DNA of 28,517 bases from Branchiostoma floridae (taxonomy: Eukaryota > Chordata > Leptocardii > Amphioxiformes > Branchiostomatidae): assembly GCF_000003815.2 (NCBI RefSeq), contig NC_049988.1, forward strand, positions 16,693,445-16,721,961, given 5' to 3'. Below, piece by piece: positions 19,481 through 28,105 of the stretch; positions within the stretch are counted from its first letter, which is position 1, and every line of letters starts with the position of its first letter. Made by a program: the position numbers and the translations under genes. The notes below the pieces were generated by a model. That model was not told where the DNA came from and searched no databases. It was given only the letters and a program-made list of their open reading frames with translations.

Positions 19481-20145
19481 GGCCACAGCAAGGAGCATTT
19501 ATCAGATAAAAGCTCCTTGGCCACAGCAAGGGAAGCTTATGGATGACATCCTATGCAGAGTGCAAAAATAATGAGATGAAAAATTAGATATAAAAATATA
19601 TAAAAATGCAAAAATTAATGCGCGAAAAAAACAAGATGGCTAAATCTTCCAAATAGACACCATGATGTCGTGATACCCCAGTCACATTTGGCGAAAATCG
19701 ATCGGACGATAATTCTGCGGCAATCGCCCGAGCCTCGCTTATGATAATAACTTTCTTGCACAACAATTGTACAAGGCACAAAGTATGCCTTATATGTGAC
19801 ACGGACAGTTTTCAGGTGAAAAATACGCACAACCCTCTGTCGATCTTAAATATGGCCGATCTTCCATCGATACGCCCGAAGATCGTGGATAATGTGACAG
19901 GGTATAACAAGATTTGAAGTGACAAAACGTGGCATCACAACTAAGAAGGCATTCATTCCTGTATCAAAGAAGTGAACTAGTGTAGTAGAAGTGATACTAG
20001 TATAGTAGACCGGTATCACTTGCCAAGCTGGCAACTACATTCCTGACTTCCATATTAGTGGCACTTTTACAGCTATCCAAATATGAAATCAGGGAAAATT
20101 TAACGGGCGCGCTGATGTCATCCATGATCTTTACTTGCTGTGGGC
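19481..20145 (-). mobile_element. PIF/Harbinger-like element, copy B
   Basis: GGCCACAGCAAG at the left and its complement (CTTGCTGTGGGC, one change) at the right are flanked by TTA (19478-19480, 20146-20148). Module copy 4 reads ACATCATTACTGTCGAAA at this point, with one TTA, so the target duplication is confirmed internally. Opposite orientation to copy A; interior landmarks match in order. At the left end GGCCACAGCAAGG is duplicated around a small hairpin (AAGGAGC..GCTCCTT, 19490-19518). It hosts MITE-1 copy 2. Confidence 0.75.
19676..19902 (-). mobile_element. TA-target MITE-1, copy 2, inside Harbinger-like copy B
   Basis: CCCCAGTCACATT and AATGTGACAGGG lie between TA dinucleotides (19674-19675, 19903-19904). 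It is in reverse orientation to copies 1 and 3 (CGAGCCTCGC, then TTTTCAGGTGAAAAATAC, then CGAAGATCGTGG). Copy A of the host element has no such insert at the matching place. Confidence 0.8.
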
Positions 20146-20379
20146 TTACAGTCGAAATATAAGGAATAAGGGATTAAGTGACCTAATTCCATGTTTTTGT
20201 GTTTTTTTGTGTTCAGAAATTGGAACTGTATCCACCAAGGACCCATCCCAATATACCGACATTCAGCGGGCAAAACATTATTAGTATAAAACGTCCGGTT
20301 TGTGTCTGGAAGCAAATTGTAACTTTTGTAGACGGAGCCAGTCAATTTCTAACTAGAACGAAAAAGAAATATTAAACCT

Positions 20380-20580
20380 TGTGTTGGTTGACATTGTAAA
20401 TATTCCATGTATTAGTCAATTATTTTGTTGCAAAATGTACTTATCCCAGTGGGTATGTACAATAAAGGTCTTCATTCATTCATTCATTCATTCGTCCATC
20501 CGTTCATTCCTTCCTTCCTTCCTACCTTCATTCAATCCTTTCTTCCTTCCTTCATACAATTGTTCACCAAGACACGTACA
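20380..20580 (+). mobile_element. Retrotransposon 3' end with (ATTC)n tail
   Basis: GTACAATAAAGGTCTTCATTC followed by an ATTC run that degenerates into CTTC and CCTT. Same tail as at 5935 and 6601. Confidence 0.7.
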
Positions 20581-20870
20581 TTGAGTACTTTGCAATTATG
20601 AACGAGGTAATGCAACATTTGTTAGATCCTAACAAAAATTATCCTCAGTGATATTTATTCTACTCCAGACGTTTCTTTTCTCGCACATTCTTGAAGACAA
20701 CAACTATGTTATCTACGCACGTACTGACGTAGTCATTAATTATTCTACCCTCCACGACTGCGGATGTTATCATCTTCTTCCCACCGTGTCTATTTCCTTG
20801 TTCATTACTTTACTTACAAACAGGCCTAGGGAAGACTGCAGTCGTGTTGCTTACAGTTCTTCGATTGATA

Positions 20871-21061
20871 TTGTAAATGCGGAAATGTTAGCGGTTTTGG
20901 CGGTGACCACTTCACCGCGAACGTAAAACACTTGCGAACATTTTTCTATGACGGTATTAGACTGCAGTCTATGGTGTTACCACGAATTTAAATCCACCGC
21001 GAAAAATCCTTTTTCCCCTCCCGCGAAATTAAATCCCCGCGAACTTTAAATGAATTTACAG
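20871..21061. mobile_element. 191-bp TA-target MITE with GCGG-rich ends
   Basis: TTGTAAATGCGGAAATG at the left and ..TTTAAATGAATTTACAG at the right are imperfect inverted repeats between TA (20869-20870, 21062-21063). Subterminal CCGCGAA motifs (four or more) are a feature of this family. Confidence 0.65.
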
Positions 21062-21247
21062 TACTTTCTTCACACTCAGTTGTGAGGGAAATTATGGTCA
21101 TGCTGTCTCCAGCTGTTAGAAAATTACACAAGGGTGTCGTGACTACACTTAATTTCCCCTCTATTGAATTTGCGGCCTTCGACGAGCGCTGGCATTAATC
21201 AAAGTATTGTTTGGTGGGATCACTGTCGCGCGGCCATGTTCTTTATA

Positions 21248-21583
21248 TCCTGTCACATTATCCACGATCTTCGGGCGTATCGATGAAAGGTCGGCCACAT
21301 TTAAGATCGACAGAGGATTGCGAGTATTTTTCACCTGAAAACCGTCCCTGTCACATATAAGCCACACTTTTACCTTGTACAATTGTTGTGCAATAAAGTT
21401 ATTATTATAAGCGAGGCTCGGGCCATTGCCGCAGACTCTAATCTCCAAGCAGATTCCTCCGGTGGCATTAAAACAGTAACATAAGCTGGGGAAGGAATTA
21501 GCCGGCAAGGGAGATCATCGGGCCATCTGCTTGGAGATTAGCAGACTCGTCGTCCGGTCGATTTTCGCGCAATGTGACAGGGG
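21248..21583 (+). mobile_element. TA-target MITE-1, copy 3 (interrupted)
   Basis: Starts TCCTGTCACATTATCCACG after TA (21246-21247) and ends CAATGTGACAGGG before TA (21584-21585). All MITE-1 landmarks are present. Removing the nested insert and one target copy leaves 226 bases, close to the 221 and 227 of copies 1 and 2. Confidence 0.8.
21439..21540. mobile_element. 102-bp mini-transposon nested in MITE-1 copy 3
   Basis: Perfect 16-bp TIRs TAATCTCCAAGCAGAT and its complement, flanked by an exact 8-bp duplication GCAGACTC (21431-21438, 21541-21548). MITE-1 copy 1 reads GCCGCAGAATCGTCGTC at this point, the empty site. An 8-bp duplication fits hAT, P or Merlin; the ends are not a standard hAT start, so the superfamily is open. 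Confidence 0.85.
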
Positions 21584-21846
21584 TATTTGCCGCGAATATC
21601 GTGTATGCGTCTTCTAGAAGGACATGGAAGAAGCGTGATATTAAAGAAAATAGAAATCAAAACAGAAAAAAAATGCGTTCGACTGGGTAATCCGCATCCC
21701 AACGCATTTCGGAAATGTTGGCCTGCTTACTTTTTTTCTCGAACGTAGAAAGAGGATATTTCCATCAAAATCTGGCTATTACAGGAGAGGGTCAGATACT
21801 TAGTCCCAGATCTAACTGTCCATGATTTTTTCATGCATGACCTAAA

Positions 21847-22153
21847 GGTGGGGTCACACATGCGTATATATTCAAGTCCGTTTGAGGTGCGTTTGAAGCT
21901 CTTAGTCTCTACCAGGCTCCACAGGTCGCGGAGAAAATAGTACAAATTGGACAAATATAGATACATAACATGCCAGATGAGTTAACTGACCGAGAAGTAT
22001 GGTTAGCGACCCAGCTAACTTGTCTGACATGTTACCTGTTTACGTTTGTCCAATTTCTATCATTTTTCCAACGACCTGTGGAGCCTGATGGAGGCAAATA
22101 CCCCCATGCGTGCCTCATACGGACTCAAATATATACGCAGGTGTGACCCCACC
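21847..22153. mobile_element. 307-bp near-palindromic fold-back element
   Basis: GGTGGGGTCACACATGCGTA at the left pairs with TACGCAGGTGTGACCCCACC at the right. Pairing continues through GGCTCCACAGGTCG and AATTGGACAAA, giving arms of about 140-150 bases and little spacer. The flanks read TAAA and TTAA, which suggests a TTAA target (piggyBac or Kolobok type) with one mutation. Confidence 0.75.
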
Positions 22154-22174
22154 TTAACATGGAACCCAACACAG

Positions 22175-22385
22175 ACACAAACATACAAGCACACGAACAC
22201 CTGCGCGCACAGACACACGCACACACGCACATACATACACACACACACAGACACACACACATACACACACACACATACACATATACACACACACACATAC
22301 ACATGCACAAACTATTATTGATACACAGACAGACACATGCACACACACATATACACACACGCACACACACCCACATACACATATG
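22175..22385. repeat. (CA)n microsatellite, imperfect
   Basis: CA and CATA repeats interrupted near 22305-22330. All frames open; no gene. Confidence 0.95.
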
Positions 22386-22406
22386 TATATATACAAAGAC
22401 AGGTAG

Positions 22407-22438
22407 ATGGATAGATAGATAGATAGATAGATAGATAT

Positions 22439-22476
<38 letters not shown>
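22407..22476. repeat. (ATAG)n microsatellite
   Basis: About 17 ATAG units with one TATAT interruption. Confidence 0.95.
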
Positions 22477-22873
22477 GTATAAACTTAGATAGAAATCATA
22501 TAGACACAAACACACAGTCTCATACACAAATACACATAAACACATGTATACATACTCACATAAGCAGAAGAAATGTTTTATTTTTTCGCCTTACCACCTT
22601 CACTCGAAGCAGAGACAATAACAACTCCTGAAAAGTAGGTTAAAAGTGAAAGACCTCGTCCTTAAAGTGCGACGTTTACGCCTGACTGAAAACCAACTCG
22701 AGGACGTGCCCCAGTTTGTTTTCACTAACACGACTCGAAGATGAGCAGAGAGATACTATGTCTTTAAAAATCTACAGTCAGCACCACTCTAGGCGAAATC
22801 TGACTTTAACTGCTGACAGAGAAAGATGGATATCATAACAAGCACGTGGGAATGTAGACTCCGTTGCAGCCTT

Positions 22874-23075
22874 CGAACGGGGCTGTTTTTTTAGGGGGGG
22901 GGGGGCGTTGGTTCGCGATTTTCAACGTTGGCTGGGTTCTCTTGTGCCGGAAAAGGAAGTTTGCAGAGGAAGGGAGTTTGCTGTGAAAGGGAGTTTGCCG
23001 TGATAGCGATTTTACCCCGCCTCGAGGCAACGTTTAAGAAACCCCCCCCCCCCCCTAAAAAAAAAGGCCCGGTCG
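22874..23075. mobile_element. Small element with poly-G / poly-C inverted ends
   Basis: CGAACGGGGCTGTTTTTTTA followed by 12 G (22894-22905) pairs with 14 C (23042-23055) followed by TAAAAAAAAAGGCCCGGTCG. Between them GGAAGTTTGC / GGGAGTTTGC is repeated three to four times. Likely a MITE with G-run termini. Confidence 0.55.
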
Positions 23076-23133
23076 TAAAGAGGTAATGGCGGCAATTGGG
23101 ATTGGCCCAGTGGGCCCCCTTGTTTTGGTGAGG

Positions 23134-23855
23134 NNNNNNNNNNNNNNNNNNNNNNNNNNNNNNNNNNNNNNNNNNNNNNNNNNNNNNNNNNNNNNNNNNN
23201 NNNNNNNNNNNNNNNNNNNNNNNNNNNNNNNNNNNNNNNNNNNNNNNNNNNNNNNNNNNNNNNNNNNNNNNNNNNNNNNNNNNNNNNNNNNNNNNNNNNN
23301 NNNNNNNNNNNNNNNNNNNNNNNNNNNNNNNNNNNNNNNNNNNNNNNNNNNNNNNNNNNNNNNNNNNNNNNNNNNNNNNNNNNNNNNNNNNNNNNNNNNN
23401 NNNNNNNNNNNNNNNNNNNNNNNNNNNNNNNNNNNNNNNNNNNNNNNNNNNNNNNNNNNNNNNNNNNNNNNNNNNNNNNNNNNNNNNNNNNNNNNNNNNN
23501 NNNNNNNNNNNNNNNNNNNNNNNNNNNNNNNNNNNNNNNNNNNNNNNNNNNNNNNNNNNNNNNNNNNNNNNNNNNNNNNNNNNNNNNNNNNNNNNNNNNN
23601 NNNNNNNNNNNNNNNNNNNNNNNNNNNNNNNNNNNNNNNNNNNNNNNNNNNNNNNNNNNNNNNNNNNNNNNNNNNNNNNNNNNNNNNNNNNNNNNNNNNN
23701 NNNNNNNNNNNNNNNNNNNNNNNNNNNNNNNNNNNNNNNNNNNNNNNNNNNNNNNNNNNNNNNNNNNNNNNNNNNNNNNNNNNNNNNNNNNNNNNNNNNN
23801 NNNNNNNNNNNNNNNNNNNNNNNNNNNNNNNNNNNNNNNNNNNNNNNNNNNNNNN
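23134..23855. other. Assembly gap (N)
   Basis: 722 unknown bases. An apparent 371-residue open frame across it is meaningless. Confidence 1.
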
Positions 23856-23987
23856 AAGGAGGAAAGGAGGAAGGAAGGAAGGAAGGAAGGAAGGAAGGAA
23901 GGAAGGAAGGAAGGAAGGAAGGAAGGAAGGAAGGAAGGAAGGAAGGAAGGAAGGAAGGAAGGAAGGAAGGAAGGAAGGAAGGAAGGG
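23856..23987. repeat. (GGAA)n microsatellite, at least 130 bases, runs into the gap
   Basis: AAGG tetranucleotides begin at the gap edge with a slightly irregular first 15 bases, so the tract may continue inside the gap. Confidence 0.95.
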
Positions 23988-23999
23988 CTTTACTGTACG

Positions 24000-24600
24000 T
24001 TTCTGCTGTTACGAGCGCCCCTTCACCGACCTCTCTGTGGTTATTTTCAACGGGGAATGCTCTTATGGAAATATATGCCGCTCAGGGCAGAATGCTCGCC
24101 TCCCGGCCGCGGCACATATTCCTTCCCCGGCATATCTTCCAATCAGAACCCCGTCACCCTCAACTTCCCCCACCCCTCCGATCGTTGAAGTTGGCCGGTG
24201 AAGGAGGCTTTAGGCTATATGGTCGCCATGATGACACCTTAGAAGCCACGCAGTGCAGTCTGTCAACTCTAAAAGTCGTTTGGCAACTTTCCCGCGTTTT
24301 AGTAACATAGGAGGCCTTTGTTCGGAAGTCACCACGTGCAAAACGCTGAGTCAACACGTGTACAGGTGGTGACTAGGGACACCCCTTTGCCCATTGGTCC
24401 GTTCATCGCTCACCTGAGACCCGCCCAGCGACGTGCCCCCCTCCCCACCTCGTCACAACCCTCGAGCTTTTTTTTTTGTTGTTGTTGTTGCTGTTGTTAC
24501 GTGCTAAAATGCCACGTAGAATAGGATCATGCTGGTGCCAGCTTAGTGTGGATCACCTAGTCTTCAAGCAGACCATTCGGTGCCTTAAAGATACAAGTAG
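24000..24600. other. GC-richer intergenic region, no gene recognised
   Basis: No exon recognised with confidence. Contains a (TTG)n tract at about 24470-24498. Confidence 0.4.
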
Positions 24601-24711
24601 TATCAAAGCTGCCAAAGGAGAATTATAAAGCGGCACCGGTACCCGTTTGACTCCCTTTGGCCGATTTGACTCCATTTGGCCGACTATACTCCTTTGCCAG
24701 CTTTGACACTA
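24601..24711. repeat. Inverted repeat with internal 19-bp tandem
   Basis: TATCAAAGCTGCCAAAGGAG (24601) pairs with CTCCTTTGCCAGCTTTGACA (24690-24709). Between them TTTGACTCCCTTTGGCCG and TTTGACTCCATTTGGCCG lie in tandem. Likely a small transposon remnant. Confidence 0.55.
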
Positions 24712-25300
24712 TCTCTTTGGCACCGTAGGGTCTGCTTGGAGACTATGGATAACCAAAGTATTCATTTAAACAAACTCAGTTTAAGAAGAGTTCCAATATA
24801 CCCAAAGCCACCCCGAGTGGGGAAAGTGTTCGCTACAGGCGGACTAGCCCCCTGCTGTAGCGGCTTTCACAAATGTGTGGCTCAAGGGCTACAGAAATGG
24901 ACGCCCCTCCCCAACCTCCAAGTGTCAGGGAAACTAACTAAACCCTCGCAGGCCGGCTCGCTCTGCTCACGACAGCAGGACCCTTCAGTGAAATCAAGCC
25001 CGCCAACAACATCAACCTCAGTCCTCACCAAATACGCTTTCCACATAACAGTTCAGATCAAGGACGTTAAATCATTTCAACCTTCTTCGTCAGATCAATA
25101 AAGGATGAGGTTACATTTTATATTATTAGATCAAACGATGGACTTTGAAGATTATATTTGTCACTTCATAATTGCTCAGTGATCGTTCTAATCAAGAACA
25201 TTATACCCTTGCTCAGATCATTTTGATCTTATGATGTTCGTTAAAATGTCCATGGCCCTTTCTGCCCTTGATGTCTCCTTAAAGAATTAACCACTGCATG
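24712..25300 (+). other. Unassigned region with one open frame ending near AATAAA
   Basis: A 141-residue plus-strand frame (24676-25101) has its stop overlapping AATAAAGG (25098). Composition is Ser/Pro/Thr-rich with no recognised domain, and the first part overlaps the inverted repeat, so it is doubtful as a gene. A retrotransposon 3' end or a non-coding terminal exon is possible. Confidence 0.25.
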
Positions 25301-25311
25301 AAAAGTCGAAT

Positions 25312-25770
25312 TTACCCCATTGGTAAATGCGATGTATAGCCGGGTAAAGTTTAGATTTACCAGGGATTTATCGACATTTACCCGCCGGTAAAGGTGCAAA
25401 TATACCAGGCATTTACCCGCATGGTATAGCGGGTAATGTTTGCCTGATTTACCCACATTTACCAGGTTCGTGTAAATATGCGTTTACCGAGATTTACCGT
25501 ACGAGGTATTTCTCATATATTTTGCGCATTTACCGACATTTACCATGCGGAGTATTTCTCATATAGCTGTATTTACCCATATTTACCTTGGATTTATACA
25601 TACCTTTACCAGAATATTCAATGCTATATTTATCCCCCTTTACCCACATTTAGCTGTATTTACCTTGGATTTATACAACCTTTACCAGAATAATATCATA
25701 TGCCCCCCTTTACCCACATTTAGCCGGTAGTTAACCGATTACTCCCCAGTTTACCCACATTTAGCCGGTA
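25312..25770. repeat. Iterated TTTACC / GGTAAA motif cluster
   Basis: Over about 460 bases the heptamer ATTTACC (often CATTTACCCA) recurs many times with scattered complements (GGTAAATG, GGGTAAAG). The right part condenses into a tandem of about 80 bases: TGTATTTACC..TTGGATTTATAC..CCTTTACCAGAAT..CCCTTTACCCACATTTAGC, at 25569 and 25653. Then two shorter TTTACCCACATTTAGCCGGT units follow. Confidence 0.75.
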
Positions 25771-25824
25771 ATAACACGATTTGTGGCCACCCATGATTTT
25801 GAATCATAACACGATTTGTGGCCA
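25771..25824. repeat. Exact 19-bp direct repeat, period 35
   Basis: ATAACACGATTTGTGGCCA at 25771-25789 and 25806-25824, separated by CCCATGATTTTGAATC, which carries the small palindrome ATGATTTTGAATCAT. Confidence 0.85.
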
Positions 25825-25829
25825 AACTC

Positions 25830-26725
25830 AGCATTATTTATTGGATAAACATATCAACAATGACAGTTAGGATTTCTAAAGGGTAAACAGATAAATAACA
25901 GATATACAATTGTGGCCTTGTGATTGAACATTGGTCAACTGTCCTGTGTACAAGCTGATCAGTTACAAGCAGCTTTTATCATGGATGATATTTAAGAAAG
26001 TATTTTATCATCACATACAATCTAAACCTATCATCAGTCTCCGTCATTGTGCACTGACAAACAGGCTTTAGAAATTATATACAATATTTTTGCCATACAC
26101 TATTTGCCCATCACATTTCATCTGCAATTATCCCAGTCTCTACCAGACTCTGGCTTGGTCAAATACTAATAGGGGACTTGAGTAATAGGAGTGAACCAAC
26201 TGGCAGGCAGATAACTGAATAGACTACAAAGGACAGAAATCCCATGGAAACTTATTTGTCCCTACTTGGACAAGCTGACATGTCTGCTTGGAAGTTGGAG
26301 ACTACAATAAGCACTCAGTTAAGAATTTGCAATGTACTTACTGTGTACTGTAACAGTTGTATCATATTATATTGTGTGCAACATCCAAACTATGCTGTCA
26401 CTGTTAACAAATGTAAAAAGCAAAATGTGCAACTATGATCAAGATGAATGAAAGAAACAGTAACATGACACTGAAATGCAGTGCATTAATGACCTATGAA
26501 AGACTTATGTAACATTCAATGGGGCCTGTATTGTTTTACACTTTGCCAACATGATCCTATTACTAGTATTAGCATCATGTGATGCTACATGTTTATTCAA
26601 GCAACAATTCATCATTTTCGAAACTTCATAGATTGGGGAATTAATAAGTTCATAACAGATTAAAAACAACCAAGTGATCTGGCTAAGAAATCCATTTCCT
26701 TTGGAGAAGGGTGAGGGTCAGATGC
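25830..26725. other. AT-rich, low-repeat region
   Basis: No gene recognised. It could be 3' UTR or intron of the possible minus-strand gene at 27.1 kb; AATAAA on the minus strand at 26597-26592 would be a usable poly(A) signal. Confidence 0.35.
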
Positions 26726-26727
26726 AT

Positions 26728-26790
26728 GTCAGGGCTCAAAATACCACCTGTATATGCAGGTACAAGCATATTGTATGGGACCTGTGTAGG
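26728..26790. mobile_element. Lone hAT-like end
   Basis: CAGGGCTCAAAATACCACCTG resembles the left end of the hAT-like element at 15655 (CAGGGCTCGAAATACC). No matching right end was found, so it is a fragment. Confidence 0.45.
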
Positions 26791-27072
26791 TACAATGTAA
26801 TTCTGACAATTATGTAAAATGTATCATAATCACACGGTTCATACAATCACACAACAGTGAAACACAATTTGCTTCATACTGGAAGTCTTCAAAGCTATGA
26901 AGATTTTAGTGGCCCTTAGGTTAACAGCAATCACATAAAAGAACAAAGTTGTTGTCAATAAAGATATTGAAATACAGATGAGTAAACTTTTAAAGTCCAG
27001 CCAAACTGTGAACACCTGAGTTACTAGTACATTCTGTGGAACTGCGTACAGACATCCTCTTGTCATCTATAT

Positions 27073-27194
27073 TCAAGTCCACTGCTGCGAAGCACTCCGT
27101 GTAGGGTCCAAACAAGCACAGGCTGCCTTCTTCTGTGTCTGAATGCTGAACTTCTTGGCATGAGTTTGGAGTCCTTTGTGTGGTGAGTCAGTTC
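27073..27194 (-). CDS. Possible terminal coding exon, unidentified gene
   Basis: On the minus strand a pyrimidine-leaning acceptor (CTTTTGTGTTATCATGTAG, ending 27195) precedes an open stretch of about 40 codons containing GLQTHAKKFSIQTQKKAACA and ending in TGA at 27075-27073. The sequence is unlike the transposon debris elsewhere and AATAAA lies 480 bases downstream. It would enter in phase 1. No family recognised; may be non-coding. Confidence 0.25.
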
Positions 27195-27296
27195 CTACAT
27201 GATAACACAAAAGTATCACAGAATATAAATCTATGTGTGGAAATCTAGCCTATTTAAATTTGCAACTGAAGGGTAGTCCCCATGTGTACTGAAAAT

Positions 27297-27805
27297 TGAT
27301 AAATATAGAATACAACAACATGGTGTACCAGCCTGACTGGGTCAAGCGATCCGACCCGTGGGAGGGCTGGGACTGAGAGTAATGCCGAATACATTGTGTT
27401 GTATTTTTCATGTAAATTTCATGTCGTCATACCTGGGCCACGATATTGGTCGATACGGGTTTTCTGGACCGGGTAATGAAAAGCTGTATCACACAGGCTT
27501 CCATCGAACACTTCAAACGTACTCTACCCACACCGAGGGCGGCGTGGTCTAAAATTCGAATACCTGATTCAGACGTTAAAATTGCTGCTGTAACTGTTTT
27601 TGTTCGAGGACACCAAATTTTTTAAAGCTTCTGGCGCGTTTTGCATCGAAACTTGTGTTTTCTCAGGTAGGTATGTTACAAATAAAATAAAACATGGTGT
27701 ATTGAAATACATCATCCTCGGTCCCACCCCTCCTACGGGTCGGATCAGCCTCTGGCCTTCGGGTGATCCTGGTACCTTAGGTGATACAGAATACTCCGTG
27801 TTGTA
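27297..27805. mobile_element. Long inverted repeat element
   Basis: AATATAGAATACAACAACATGGTGTACCAG..GATCCGACCCGTGGGAGGG..GGGACTGAG (27304-27377) pairs with about 27710-27815 (CTCGGTCCCACCCCTCCTACGGGTCGGATC..CTGGTACC..TGTTGTATTCTATA). Arms are about 110-140 bases, with indels. Confidence 0.6.
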
Positions 27806-28105
27806 TTCTATACATGTATATCATATCCAGGTCGGAAAACTCTCAATTTAATTGCTAAACTACTCATAAAAAGGATAAAACTCGCTACATTGTTTCAACC
27901 TGCACGGTGCCAACAACTCTATTCTTTAAATAACATCAATTCGAGAAAAATTCGAACAAAAGAACTCCATTCGCTTGAGTATGTTCTATTCAATTGATGG
28001 AAACCTGTCTAATACAAATAAAAAGCCTGTGTGATACGGAAAATCATCATCCGGTCTGGAACACCCCTATCAAATGTTATCAGGTATGACACAAATAAAA
28101 AATAT
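27418..28105. repeat. Second, interleaved inverted repeat
   Basis: CGTCATACCTG..GGACCGGGTAATGAAAAGCTGTATCACACAGGCTT (27425-27502) pairs with AAGCCTGTGTGATACGGAAAATCATCATCCGGTCTGG..CAGGTATGACAC (28023-28092). The left arm lies inside the first inverted repeat and the right arm outside it, so the two pairs cross rather than nest. Confidence 0.55.

Larger units (their letters stand above)
19275..20235 (+). repeat. Iterated module, copy 5 (split by Harbinger-like copy B)
   Basis: Left part: CAAAGTCAACGACAAATGATG, TTGATTGGCACAGCAGGATC, GTGCGGCACCTCTACGTCA, ending ACATCATTA at 19480. After the insertion it resumes TTACAGTCGAAATATAAGG, then GTGACCTAATTCCATGTT, following the order in copies 3 and 4. 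Confidence 0.6.

Noticed and set aside
21161-21508. 115-residue minus-strand ORF
   Set aside because: Lies entirely across MITE-1 copy 3 and its nested insert; frame is not shared with MITE-1 copies 1 or 2.
23086-24201. 371-residue ORF
   Set aside because: Runs through the N gap and a GGAA microsatellite; not real sequence evidence.
24676-25101. 141-residue ORF as a gene
   Set aside because: No domain, overlaps an inverted repeat, and low-complexity Ser/Pro/Thr bias; kept only as an unassigned region.
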